NCBI RefSeq assembly: GCF_040712315.1 | Contig: NC_134018.1 | Coordinates: 15,706,835 to 15,770,834 of the forward strand | DNA: 64,000 bases | DNA from: Castanea sativa | Lineage: Eukaryota > Streptophyta > Magnoliopsida > Fagales > Fagaceae | Reading direction: 5' to 3' | Shown here: piece by piece, positions 1 to 11,960 of the stretch | Layout: the number at the start of each line of letters is the position of its first letter | Position numbering within the stretch: position 1 is the first letter of the stretch | Position numbers and translations under genes: made by a program | Notes under the pieces: model-generated | Told to the model about the DNA's origin: nothing | The model's input: only the letters and a program-made list of their open reading frames with translations | The model's database searches: none

Positions 1-9
1 TGCACTTAC

Positions 10-1296
10 TAAGCTCTGAAGCAGGCAGTCGAATATAGATGTCTTGCCCAGGATTTTCTTCTGAATACCCACTAATATCATTTTCTTTGCTGTACCCCCT
101 AATATCAATCAATTCCCCAAACCAGATCAAACAACTGTTGCCTCCTCCCCTAATAGCTGAATTTGCATATGCTGTACAGGAACAGTTCTTCAAGCACTCC
201 GCCTCGCATTCCTAGGTGCTCATACTCTTATTTAACCAAAACTCCAACAAGTCAGGCAATTTCACCCATGCAAGCTTTATGAAACCATCTTTCCTCTGGC
301 AGTCCAGCGGAGTTCTCCTCACACATCCACTTGAGCAAATGAGTTGTTTCCATTCTTCTGGTGATTTGGGGATGAAACCTTCCAAACACTTGCAGATGAT
401 GATTTGTAACTTGTGCAAACACTATTGGCACCACACTGTCCATAATTGTCACACAAGTCATTTGGAATTGCATTCATAATGGTCCATTCACTGCTTCCTT
501 CCTTCAATAAAATGCCTTGCAGGATGCCTGACTGACTCAATGTTATCTTCATATTATTCAACTTGTCTTTAGGTTCAAATAAATTTCCCACCACGTCCTT
601 TTGAAGTCCTAATATGGGAACAAAATATTGATTAACAGGCACAGGAAGACCGCCGAATCGAACTCCATTCCATAGCCCAGTGCGGAATTTTTTTAAGAAT
701 TATTTGAGGCAACCCCTCATAATCAAATTTGTATGTAAAGTCTCCAGGAGATGCAATATCTGAGTCTCTGCAAGATGTCAAAAATCGGTCTACACCATTG
801 TTCATGTCCTTTCCTATTGTCATGCCCAGCAACTATTTGTTAAGTGGGTAATCAAAGCTCTTCCACAGATAGCTTTTAGAGCTTGATGTAACACTGTCTT
901 CAAGAACAAGGTTACCAGAATCTAAAAGCTGAGCAACTGTTGTCATGCCCGGTAACCACACTATCACCAGATAGTGTGGTTTCTTTGGTTGAGAAGAATA
1001 AGCGTTCCATTGTTGCTGATAGTGAAAACTCCAGATGCATCTGTGAGTGGATTGTTCTGGTTCGCTATCCACACAAGTATCCCTGGGGTCTTCTTGTACC
1101 ATATGCCCAAGTATCTGCTCTTGTTGTTGCCTGAAGAGAAGAAGCCTAGCTCAAAAACTTGGCATGAGGAAACTAGAGTCTGGTTACCGCTAATTGATTG
1201 CCCAGAACTAATGGTGTCAACTGCAATGCAGAATTGCAAGAAGGTTGAGAAATCAATGAGACAATAAAAGAGTGAGGGAAGAGCAAGTGTTTCCAT
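10..1296 (-). pseudogene. G-type lectin S-receptor-like kinase, broken exon 1 (runs off left edge)
   Basis: This is the extracellular part of a plant SRLK, normally a plasma-membrane receptor kinase. Reading leftward from ATG 1296-1294: a signal peptide (METLALPSLFYCL...), a B-lectin domain (QSISGNQTLVSS, FELGFFSSGNNKSRYLGIWY), the S-locus glycoprotein region, an EGF-like stretch (DLCDNYGQCGANSVC), and the PAN domain ([18 protein letters not shown]). A splice donor GTAAGT lies just below position 10, where this family ends exon 1, so the TM and kinase exons should lie outside the window. Damage: frame changes near 960, 640 and 400, in-frame TAG at 833-835 and in-frame TAG at 212-214. It belongs to a different SRLK subgroup from the two other copies here, so it is not simply a third tandem copy. 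Family assignment is sure; non-functionality is very likely unless the assembly has indel errors. Confidence 0.9.
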
Positions 1297-1328
1297 TAAT
1301 TTAGGCTCTTTTCCTTTCAGTTTCGCTG

Positions 1329-1360
<32 letters not shown>

Positions 1361-4300
1361 GACAAAAGCAGTTGCAAACTGCTGCTGTCTGTAGAGAACT
1401 GCAAAACTATAAGCAGCTCGTCACTGCCTAAACAAGGACTTTACATTTCAAGTGATATTTTTTGTGTCCACTGCTTATGTGGAGCCATGTCTTCTTATTC
1501 TTTTTTTTTTTTTTTTTTTTTTTGCCCCACTTTTTGGATAAATTTAAACAAGGGAACCTAGTTTCTTTGCCCATACATCATGGTTCTAGATATAGAAGGA
1601 CTTGGAAAAGACGTTGTGTCTGCTTTGAATTGTGTTGGTGTGAGAGTAACCTACAAGACTGAGGCACTGACATTGACTAATGATGATGAGAAGAATGTGG
1701 ACTAGTATTGTTAAGATTGTGAATATAATTCTGCATGGCTTGAGCCTTGAGGAAAACCTTGGCTTTTTGGCAGAGACCAATATACATGTTATAATACCAC
1801 TTTAGTTTGAATGAATATTACGGTCTTTTGTAATATATATTGATGAATTTTAATATTAATTAATAAAGGAAATGTAATTTTTTATTATTATTTCGATTAA
1901 AGTGGGTTGGGAGATGAAAATGTGTAGGAATTTGAATTTGTTGATGGAGAGTTAGTAGCATGCTTTCTAACTCCCATTCTTTAATTTTATAAACTTATAC
2001 AATGACAATAGATAGTCTGTATATATATGTGTGTGTATTAATACTCTAGGAATACCATAATAATTTACTCTTTCCTTCTACATAGTAGCGGTCTCACTAC
2101 CTAAACTCACGGTGGAATTTATTATTCATGTGAGAGGAGAAAACATGCCATTATTTTACCCCTAGGTATCTAATAATATAACATTAATGTGAATTCATAA
2201 GTAATAATTCTGATTTAATTTTGAGTGAATATATGTGAGCCTATAAATACACATTTGCACCAGGACTAATCACGACAATATTATTTTTATTTTGATAAGT
2301 ACACAACAATATAATTTTTGTATTAATATATCAACTAATTTACCTAAAATAGATGCATATTTGAGAATATTTGAGCAAAGAGAGTTTTTTTCTTTTGGTG
2401 GAGTTTTGGGCTAAGTTATTAGTGTAGAGTTAGCTTAACCCACACGATCATTCATTTGGGATATTAGATCCTCAAGGAGACAAGTCAAATGAAAATCTAT
2501 TACATTGGTTTGTAAGTTTTGCCAATTGCAAATGGCTTGAATTTATTTTGGAGTTCCAAATTGTCACAAATGAGTCATTGGTGGGAAGATTGTGTGGAAT
2601 TCTAGAAATTCTACAATCATTGTGTTGTAAGTAAGCAGGTTGTTTGATGTAGGAGGAATCAAATCCCGAATCTCTTATTTTACAGTAATAAAAGATTTTA
2701 TCAATTGAGCTAATTAGAACCTATAAGTGAGTTACTTGCCTAATTACATATAATTGAGCTATGAAATTTTGAAAGTAAGACTGGTAACAACTTACAACAT
2801 GTAAGTTGTTTGCTTGATTATGTATAATCGAGCTATAAAGTTTTGAAAGTTAGACGGTAACAACCTTGGGGTAGTTTACTACTTTACCTTGGAGTAGTTT
2901 TTCTTTTGAAGAAGTTCTTCAAAACTTTTTAAGTACTTGTGTTATTTATTATTTACTTTTATTGTTGTATGAATTGTGGTGATATATGTGTGTTTGATTT
3001 ACAATTGTGAATTCCAGGCTTTTTTTTATTGATCTTGTACGAACTTGATAATCAAAATTGATAATTTAAACAGTTAGCAGTCAAACCTGATTTATTTCTT
3101 TAAAGAAAATAAAATTTCCATTTAACATATTTAGAACCCAAAAGAAAAAAAGAGAAAGAAACTTCCTTTTTCTATAAGAAAGGGGTAAGTAGGGATTCGC
3201 ATGTGTAAAAAAACAACAATATATTAACTGTTTCTCAAAAAAAAAAAACTCCACGTGACGTTAATAGACTAATAGGTTAATCTTAATTTGGCTGATATTT
3301 TCATGAAAATTATATGCCACAGCTCGACGAACGTGTTCAGTCCTTTGATTTTCAACTTGCGATCAGCCTATCACGCTCTCATTGCCTTCTCTCTCAAAAA
3401 ACCTATTACTTTTCTCTTTGATTTGAAAAATCAAATTAGAAAAAGAAAAGAAATGATGGAAATGCCGAAATAGAAGCTACGCTGCAATGTGTTGAATTGA
3501 AACGTCTGGGGGAAAATTAAGCGACGGAACCAAGGATTTCTACGTAGTTGTATTATCTAGTAAGTTTTTCATGCGATGCACGGATACTATTGTTGTAATG
3601 TTTTATATAAATTTATTTTTGGAAAATATTAGACATATATTATAATATATTTATCATAAAACTTTTTTAGTAATGAGTTCATCATAAAAAGTAAGAATTA
3701 TAAATTGCTCATATATATCTATTATAATTATTTTGTTCAAGTAATGAGTAATAATTAAAACAACTTAGAGTAATACTGTATAATAAAAGTTGATAAAAGC
3801 ATATTAATTCATTCTATATTATTGATTTTTATTATATGATGTAATAAAAAGCTTCATTACAAAATCTTTTTTTTTTCTTCAATCTTTGTTATTAAGGTAT
3901 ATATGGTGATGCTTGTTATCATCATCAGTTTATCTATCTTCAATGTTTGAAGTTTAGTCCGTCCATATTTGTTTAATTTTTGAGCTTTCATCATTTTTTT
4001 TTCCTTTCGTTGCATCATTTGTGTTAATCACTAATGAATTGGCATCGAGAGACTCTTAATTGGATCTTACAAAGTTTGGACTTTGTCGCTAAGATTTTTC
4101 ATAGTATTTGCATTTATATTAAATTTCAATGATGTTACAGTTTTTTTCTAAATATTTTTTTTTGTTAATTTTAGAATAGTGCAGCAAAAAGAATTAATAT
4201 AGTATATTGAATTGTGTTTTTTTTTTCTTCCATACCTTTTTATCATTTGAAGGTGCATAAAAAAATCTTAGCAACTATGTAATTTTCAAAACCATCTTTT

Positions 4301-5553
4301 AGATTGAATTCAATCAAATGAAGTAGAGAAATCCATTTTTTTCCTAATTTGTTTTTCAAATCACGTGGAATTCGTTCTCTAATATCAATATTTTTACAAT
4401 TATTTAAATAAGTTGTACCCCAATTTATTTTTCAGCAAAATATCTTGTAAATTCAATTAGAATTTTCCCGACATCTCAATCAAATATCACAAAATTTTTT
4501 TTGATAGTTGCATCAAAAACTTCAATTTGAATCATGTATCTAAAGTAGTTTGCAACTGTATATATATAATAGTTATAGTGAGATAAATATATTATAAATA
4601 TTTGGAGAGTATGTAGTTAATGTGAGTGCCTCTAACTTTGGGATAGAAAGATTTATTTTTGTTTCACATTTTGCATACCAAAATGATTTTACTTGTGATT
4701 TGACATTCGTTTCACAAAGTACGCATAAAATGTAATACAAACCTATTGTTATGTCAATATTACTTATTATTGCAATACCCTAGTAGTTTACATCTTGCAA
4801 TGAACTTTGAAATTAATATGTATTATTTTTTTAATGTAAATAATATGCTGTATGATTTTTTTTTACATAAATGATGAGTATAAATTGAAATGATTAATAA
4901 ACTTGTTTCGTAGAATCTCATTCAATGCATTTTATCTTTACTATTGTCTTCATAATATTTAAAGATAAATCCTCCTATGAATTTTTTTTTTTTTGCATGT
5001 ATTTTTGGTATTTCTTGTATAGGATCATGTTTTTTACCATTCCTATCATTGAATTTTTTTAAGAAAATATTAAGTTAATGACATTTTGTAAGATAGTATA
5101 TGATATTTATTAGACTTTTTTGTAATTATAAATTTTAAAAATATGCATTTGTCAATTATTTCAGCAACCTCAGGGATCTTAAAATTTATATATATTTTTG
5201 TTGCACTGGTCAATGACAAAGAATTTGTCTGCATAAATTGCATAGAACATTATTATTAGACAAAAGCATATTGGATTGAAATTGGGGAAAAATGAAGACA
5301 TGATTTCATGAGGATGAGATTTTCTAGAAGTATCAGCTATACGTGGGGGAGGAAGAAGAGAGCTTGTAAGAGGGTAAGAGTTTTTGCATTGATTTACACG
5401 TGAAAATGGTCAAATTTGGGTCATAATATGTAAGGTGAACTGATTTGAGTTTTTTATAAGGTTTGGTCTACATTTAAAAGGTAGTGTATTTTATAGTGAA
5501 TTAATTTTGGTCTAATGGATCTAATTGTCAAGAACAACCCATATTTTATATAA
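1297..5553. other. AT-rich intergenic DNA, no gene recognised
   Basis: No ORF with a recognisable domain was found on either strand. The stretch contains homopolymers (A run at about 1329-1355, T run at about 1500-1522) and many short AT tracts. Around 2640-2725 there is a fragment that resembles a dispersed repeat also seen near 12930, 41850 and 53550. Short reading frames near 1462-1780 and 3288-3473 have no recognisable content. Confidence 0.5.
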
Positions 5554-5930
5554 TAGTAAAAAGAAATTATTATGATCTATTGAGTAACTATAAAAAAAAC
5601 TTAATAAAAAGAGGTAAAAAATGCTAAATTTATATAATAGTAAAAATAAGTTACTATGATCTATTAGGTAACAGTTAAAAACACTTAATGAAAAAAGGTA
5701 AAAAAAGTTAAATGCAATATTAGAGTACCATGTGGCAGGATAGTAAAAAGAAGTTACTATGATCTATTAGGTAACAGTAAAAAATACTTAATAAAAAGAG
5801 GTAAAATTGCTAAATTTATATAATAGTAAAAATAAGTTACTATAATCTATTAGGTAACAGTTAAAAAAACATAATGAAAAAAGATAAAAAAAATGTTAAA
5901 TGCAATATTAGAGTGCCACATGGCAAGGCC
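5554..5930. repeat. Two-copy tandem repeat, 187-bp unit
   Basis: The sequence starting TAGTAAAAAG at 5554 starts again at 5741, and each copy ends near a TAGAGTRCCAYRTGGCA motif. Each 187-bp unit contains a weaker internal half-repeat: TAGTAAAAATAAGTTACTAT recurs about 84 bp in. It is AT-rich and has no coding potential. Confidence 0.8.
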
Positions 5931-5956
5931 TCATACACTCTCACATGAGGTCTCTA

Positions 5957-5983
5957 TTTATATTTATATATATATATATATAT
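5957..5983. repeat. (TA)n microsatellite
   Basis: Alternating TA run directly downstream of the 187-bp repeat. Confidence 0.85.
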
Positions 5984-6255
5984 TGATTTGAAAATGAACA
6001 TCAAGACTTAACTAATGTAAGCATAATTCCAACTTCGAAGTCATCCGGCAAAAAAAAAAAAAACAAAAACAAAAACAAAAAAACAAAATCATAAGTCCAA
6101 GAAAACTCCATTAAACACTTCAAAACTAAATGCCTCAATTGAAACAAATGAAAATGTGATATAGAGAGCCATAACATACATTGCATTTTCCAGCCGATCG
6201 ATGAAAATGATATGAGCCTGTCTTTTTCTAGCATAACCCATATTTTAACTTTTTG

Positions 6256-6525
6256 GGTCCGTTTGGATACAGTTGAAAACTGAAAACTGAAAAATACTGT
6301 AACAAAATAATTTTTAAATGTGTGAATAGTACAGTGAGACCCATTTTTAATGAAAGAGTTGCTAAAAAGTGATATTTGTGGATCTCATAAACAGTGCACA
6401 GATGCACTGTTCACATGGCTAAAAAAAACCAAAATCGTATTTTTCCACAACAAATTGATTTCCTTAACACTACGGAGACAAAGCTGTGATTTTTCTCCAC
6501 AACGGGTGCAAACTCTAATTAAATA
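6256..6525. mobile_element. MITE-like element, copy 1
   Basis: It opens with GTCCGTTTGGATACAG and closes with GGGTGCAAACTC, an imperfect terminal inverted repeat. The interior (AACTGAAAACTGAAA, TAACAAAATAATTTTTAAAT, GTGTGAATAGTAC) matches the element at 35990-36264 inside an intron of the second SRLK. It is non-coding and probably non-autonomous. The superfamily is not settled by sequence alone. Confidence 0.6.
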
Positions 6526-6529
6526 AGAA

Positions 6530-7530
6530 AATTTAAATTAATTGATTTGATATTATTTTGTAAAACAAAGCTAATCACTTCAATAATTATTCTTTGATAA
6601 CTTTTTGGTTCTTCTAGGACCACAAGTATTACTATAACATAATATTGTTAGGTTCTAAATATTTAGATTAAATATTTAGAATCATGGTTGTATTGTGTTG
6701 GCAAACCGAGAGCGAAACAAGTCTAGTCTAAGTATTTAGAGTGTGCTTAAATAAGTGTGTTTCAAGATTTCAAAGTCCAGCTGATTGCAAAAAAGAGAAG
6801 TCAAGATCTACCTTTCTCGATCGATTGAGAAATAGACTCGACTGATTGAAAATCACAGATATGGTTTTCTGCAGAAAGTGATTTCAGTCCAATCACTACA
6901 AAAATTTTTAGGGTTTCAATTATCAGAAGAGAAGTTTATATACAACTCAGAGAAGCTAAAGTTGTGCAACTAACTTAACAAACAAAACAGAAAATCTTAC
7001 TAACCCAAGCACGTGAGGCACGTGTAAACACTAAAGGAAAATTACAATGAGCTAAACTGTAAGTCGTTTCTGTATAAAGTAAGGAGAACTGAATTAAACT
7101 ACTGTCGTTTTTGTACTTCCTTTATTCTATTGATTCTGCAGCTAGAACCTTCAACTACTGAAGCTTGTTCCGATTGTTCTTGTTCAATGACTGTTTGTTC
7201 AAACTGCTTTTTACTTGATTTCTGTTTAACATGACCTTGATAAGTTTCTCCAAAATATTTTAAAGAAAATATACTAAAATATTTGTATGTTGAAAACTTT
7301 AAAGAAAATAGAAAAAAAAAAAAAAGAGTAAGATTTTAAAAGTAGTAAAAAATTAAAAGGTAAAGCTTAAATTTAAAACTTAAAACTTAAAGCTTAAAGC
7401 TTAAAACAGACTCATTCAAACAAAAAATGAATTTCCTGAAAAATCTAGAATTGTACCACAATGATGATGGTTCCAGTTAAAAGTTTTAATCAGACAAAAA
7501 TAACTAGCCTTCTCAGTCACAAATTTTATT
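6530..7530. other. AT-rich intergenic DNA
   Basis: No gene seen. There are homopurine runs near 7310-7400 with a short AAAGCTTA repeat. The 6640-7250 part has higher complexity and may be a decayed transposon, but no terminal structure could be identified. Confidence 0.4.
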
Positions 7531-7534
7531 ATTT

Positions 7535-7712
7535 TATGGTGTGTTTGAAAAAAATTATTTTTGTTAAATTTATTTTGTTATTTAATTTATTTTTGTTATT
7601 ATTTATAAGTCATGAAATTATTGTATTATTACAGTTAATTTCTACTTTTACTTATAGTAATTTAAGAAAAAAAATTTCAGTTTTATCTAAAGAAACGAAT
7701 CTCTAACAAACC
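7535..7712. mobile_element. Short MITE-like repeat, family shared with 15137-15310
   Basis: Interior motifs (TTTTTGTTATTATTTATA, CTTTTACTTATAGTA, AAAAAAATTTYAGTTTTA) match the insertion at 15137-15310. Ends (GTGTTTG at the left, CTAACAAACC at the right) form a short imperfect inverted repeat. It sits just upstream of the intact SRLK, so it may lie within that gene's promoter region. Confidence 0.5.
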
Positions 7713-7734
7713 GCGTGGACGAATAGTATCATGG

Positions 7735-7740
7735 TTGACC
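7735..7740 (+). promoter_or_regulatory. Possible W-box (TTGACC) upstream of the SRLK
   Basis: TTGACC, a core WRKY-binding motif, occurs about 92 bp before the SRLK start codon. WRKY control of receptor-kinase genes is common, but a six-base motif is weak evidence alone. Confidence 0.25.
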
Positions 7741-7831
7741 TAAGTCTCCGCCTCAATCCAACAAATGACTTTAGAGTCTCCTTCCAGGTTGCACTGCAAA
7801 TTGCAAATTGGCATAGCTGCCTTACACAAAC

Positions 7832-10800
7832 ATGATTAGTAGAATTTCACCTCTTATTGCTTTCCTGCTTCTTCTTTTCTGCATTCGTTTTCAGTCCACC
7901 AACACTACCACCAATGATACTATCACAAATACCATCCAACCTGGCCATTCCCTGAATACCTCCGAGACCATTGTATCCACTAATGGAATCTTCGAACTTG
8001 GTTTCTTCACTCCTGGAAATTCAACAAAGTATTACTTGGGAATACGATTCAAGAAAGTTTCTAAGCAGAATGTTGTTTGGGTTGCAAACAGAGAGTACCC
8101 ATTCCCAAACTCCTCTGCAGCTCTTACTCTTAATTCGGATGGAAATCTTGTAATATCTGATGGCAGAATGACATACATGATGGCCAACACTTCAGCTGGA
8201 AACGGTACCTATGCCGTGCTATTGGATACAGGTAATCTGGTAGTCACAAACAAGGTCTTGGAGGTTTTCTGGCAAAGCTTTGACTATCCTACTGATACTA
8301 TTTTTCCCGGAATGATACTTGAATTAGATTTTGTGGCAACATCATGGAAAAGTACGGAAGACCCAGCTCCTGGTCTTTTCTCCCTACAGCTGAGTTCTTG
8401 GAATCAGCTAACTGTAAGGAATGGGTCTGAAGTATACTGGACTAGTTCAATCTATACTTTTGGGGTTTTATCCTACAGTAATTGGTACGGGTACGGTATT
8501 ACTTGGCCTATTAATTACACTTCTGGAATTTCAAAAATGGTGTTGGATGTGTACGGACAGCTTAAACTGCAGTCGTGGTCAGAAGATGATCAAAGGTGGC
8601 ATTCGTTACAGTCATCTAGGTGTGGGGATTATTTATGCGGAGATTTTAGCGTATGCAATGAAACTGCTGAAGTACCATGTGGCTGTTTGACAGGTTTCAA
8701 ACCTGTTTCTGCTGATGCTTGGAGCAATGGGAACTCATCCAGTACTGGCTGTTTGAGGAAAACTGCTCTGCAGTGCACTAAGAATATTGATGTTCAGAAA
8801 GATGGGTTTTTTAACATGTCAATAGTTGATTGGCCTGATAATCCGCAGCATCGGGAGACAGCCAATCCTACTGACTGCCAATCGGCTTGCTTGAACAACT
8901 GTTCTTGTGTTGCTTATGCTTATTATTACATAAAGCCAGGTCCCAAAGATCCCAAGCTAGATCCCAAGCGAGATCCCAAGCTAGATCCCAAGCTTCAATG
9001 CTTAGTATGGCATGGTGCTCTATTGAACCTGAAACAACACTCAGCCGATGACATAAACAGAATTGATTTCTATCTGAAACTTGCTACTGCGGATTTGGAC
9101 AAGCTAGGTAAGAAATTTGAAGACTTGTTAGTAATTAGTTATTAGTATTGCAGTAGTGTTTTCTTCTTAGCACAATTATTTATCTTCTGTTTTTGAAAGA
9201 ACTTTGAGGAGATACCTATAGTAATGATGCATACATTATTTATTTCTCTGATTTACTTTTTCAGATGCAAACTCAAGGAATCAAACCTCAATAGACACAG
9301 TAAATAACAATTCAATCTCTAGTACGAATTTCAAATTCGGAGTATTGAAAATTTTGGTACTGACCATGTCTACTCCCTTAGCAATGCTTACATTGGGCCT
9401 TTTGTTTTATTATGTGAGGAGAAAGCTCAGAAAGAAGGGTGAGTAAAGAATTGCTCGAATAGTTATTTAAGCAATAAAAATTTACATCCTTAATTAACAC
9501 CGTATAAATTTGTTGTTCACTATTCAGGGGAGGATTTGTTACAGTTAGATGTGGGCATGACCCAAACAACAGAAAATTCTGAGCTTTCTGAAGTAAGTAA
9601 GCCTGGAGATGGTAAGAAAAAGGAAGTCAAAATGCCATTGTTCAGTTTAAAAAGTGTTTCTGCTGCAACTGATAATTTCTCAGATGCAAACAAGCTAGGA
9701 GAGGGTGGTTTTGGGCCCGTTTATAAGGTATGATTCAATATCCTTAAACGCAATGCTTAGGGGACTGTACATAAAAGACTAAACTTTGCCATCTTAGTAA
9801 GTGTTAACAAGCACAAACAGGCACATGCCGGTTTTGTTTCTGACTATGATATTAAAGCCTACAAAGTATAATTCTTCAGATTTAAGTGAGCTAACGTTCT
9901 CCCTAGTAGTAATGGAACTAATTAAGTTTAAGCACAAGAATTTCAGGGAATTTTACAGAAAGGGGATGAGGTGGCTGTGAAAAGGCTTTCAAAAAGATCT
10001 GGGCAAGGTTGGGAGGAACTGAAAAATGAGGCAATGCTCATCGCCAAGCTCCAACACAAGAATCTTGTTAGACTTTTGGGCTGCTGCATTGAACGGGATG
10101 AAAAGATACTTGTTTATGAGTATATGTCCAACAAAAGCTTGGATTTCTTCCTTTTTGGTTTGTAGTTTCTCCTATTTTGAAGTTTTCATAAAATTGTGTT
10201 TTGTGCTATTGTCCTTTGAATGTGTGCTACTAATTGTGCATTGCAATTTACTCATTTTATGTAAATCAGATCCAGAAAAGCGCAAGATTTTAAATTGGAA
10301 AACACGACTCCGAGTCATTGAAGGAGTTGCTCAAGGGCTTCTTTATCTTCATCAATATTCCCGGTTCAGGATTATTCATAGAGACCTTAAGGCCAGTAAT
10401 ATTTTGTTGGACAGTGACATGAATCCAAAAATATCAGATTTTGGAATGGCAAGAATATTTGGAGGAAACGACTCTCAAGCAAATACCAATAGGATTGTTG
10501 GCACTTAGTAAGTAAAATAAATAGAAACTTCTGAATCATAATAACAAACATGAATTTATTCATGTGCCCATACATTTAAAAAAAAAATTTGAAACTACTA
10601 ATTCTTTTTACTTGATAATGATTTCTAGTGGCTATATGTCTCCTGAATATGCTCTGGAAGGCCTCTTCTCAATCAAATCGGATGTTTTTAGCTTTGGCGT
10701 CTTATTGTTAGAGATTGTGAGTGGTCAAAAGAACACTGGTTTTTATCTAACCGACTCTTGCCATCTTCTTGGATATGTAAGTATCCTATTTGCACTTTCA

Positions 10801-11435
10801 CTTGTAAAAACTTCCAATCACTTTTAAATTCTGATTTTTTAGTTGGGATTTGCTGAAAAAATTATTTAATCACTATTAATGAAATGAAAACTATCTAGGA
10901 ATCCTTAGGGGGAAAAAATGTGCCATACATATGAAGTCCCTTGCTTTCAAGAGGGTATTATACGATTATGTGTTACATATGAAAGAGGTTACTTACACAT
11001 GTACCGGTTACATAAATTAAAAATTCCTTGTTCTAAATACCTTAGAACCCTGACCAAATTTCCTCTGACTTTCAATTGATTATTCTTTTCTTTTTCTTCT
11101 TCTTCTTTTTTCCTCCTGATTTTAAGGCGTGGGAATTATGGACAAGTGAGAGAGGATCGGACTTGGTGGATCCTCTACTTAATGATGTATCTTCTATGCA
11201 TGTGGCACTCAGATACATTAACATAGCTCTCCTCTGTGTTCAAGAAAGTGCGGCAGATAGACCTACCATGTCTGAAGTTGTCACAATGTTAAGCAATGAA
11301 AGCATAGCTCTACCTTGTCCCAAGCAACCAGGTTTCTTGAATGTGAGAACTGTCGTGAAGGAAAACCCAATTAATAGCAACACTGAAATTTGTTCTGTGA
11401 ATCATGCATCGATTTCAATTGTGCAAGGCCGGTAA
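7832..11435 (+). CDS. G-type lectin S-receptor-like serine/threonine kinase, intact, seven exons
   Basis: Predicted 851-residue plasma-membrane receptor kinase that phosphorylates Ser/Thr after sensing an unknown ligand. Exons: 7832-9107, 9265-9438, 9528-9727, 9947-10157, 10270-10507, 10629-10776, 11127-11435. All junctions are GT-AG and the phases join without a stop. Domains: signal peptide about 1-25 ([10 protein letters not shown]); B-lectin about 30-150 ([18 protein letters not shown]); S-locus glycoprotein region; EGF-like Cys cluster ([12 protein letters not shown]); PAN domain to about 420 ([16 protein letters not shown]); TM about 452-476; kinase from about 535, with GEGGFG 541-546, Lys562, HRDLKASN with Asp659, DFG with Asp677, and SPEYA. 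The arginine before the catalytic Asp makes it an RD kinase. The ATG at 7832 starts directly at a good signal peptide. Exon 1 carries an unusual DPK-rich repeat in the PAN domain. The paralogue at 34063-37805 is broken, so this is the only SRLK here that looks functional. Ligand and pathway cannot be read from sequence. Confidence 0.92.
8948..8995 (+). repeat. In-frame 12-bp coding minisatellite in the PAN domain
   Basis: Four units of GATCCCAAGCNN (last bases TA, GA, TA, TT) encode [16 protein letters not shown]. The unit is a multiple of three, so copy number can change without breaking the frame. The paralogue at the same place has only a short KLRGLKPP loop, so the array expanded in this copy or was lost in the other. 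Confidence 0.9.
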
Positions 11436-11608
11436 CATTTCAAATTCCATAACTTTTAAGTTTAAAATACTCAAAACTCTTTGCTTATGGAATGATCCAT
11501 AACTTTTATTTAGACGTTATATTTTTCATTTTATGTTCATTTCAAAATCCACTTAAGAAAGTTTGTTGTGCTTTGGATCATGCACGCTTTATAAAGGTTT
11601 TCACAATT

Positions 11609-11960
11609 TGAAGACAATATTAGAATTGGTGCAAGCTGTGATCTTTAACAATGGTGATCTTTGACAATGGTGATGAAGAATTGAGAGAAACAATGTGAAT
11701 GAGAAAATTGTGTATCTTGAATATTGCCAACAGATTACAAGCTGTGTCTTTATATACATAGATCAGAGTAGTAACTAACAGAATTATCCAAACTATAAGC
11801 CACCAATACAAAGAGAACGCGTGTAAAACAAACTGTAACTGATTAACTAATAAATACTGATATGCGACTTGTAGCTTTGTAACACTAATGCAAAAACGAC
11901 ATGTTGCTTCTTAATACCAACTGTTGCAGCCTTAATATCTTCTAATAGACAAGAAGAAAA
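11609..11960 (-). mobile_element. Copia-like solo LTR, antisense (right boundary approximate)
   Basis: Read on the minus strand it has the architecture of a short plant LTR: a TATA element (TATATAAAGACAC), a downstream pyrimidine-rich leader (TTTCTCTCAATTCTTC), then an end in CA (ATTGTCTTCA). On the plus strand it starts TGAAGACAATATT at 11609. Block B lacks this segment, which supports insertion after the duplication. No coding part of an element lies next to it and I could not fix a target-site duplication, so the other end is uncertain. Confidence 0.45.

Noticed and set aside
3541..3590. Possible inverted Helitron end (CTAG near GCATCGCATG)
   Set aside because: The hairpin is weak and the spacing to CTAG is irregular; not enough to call.
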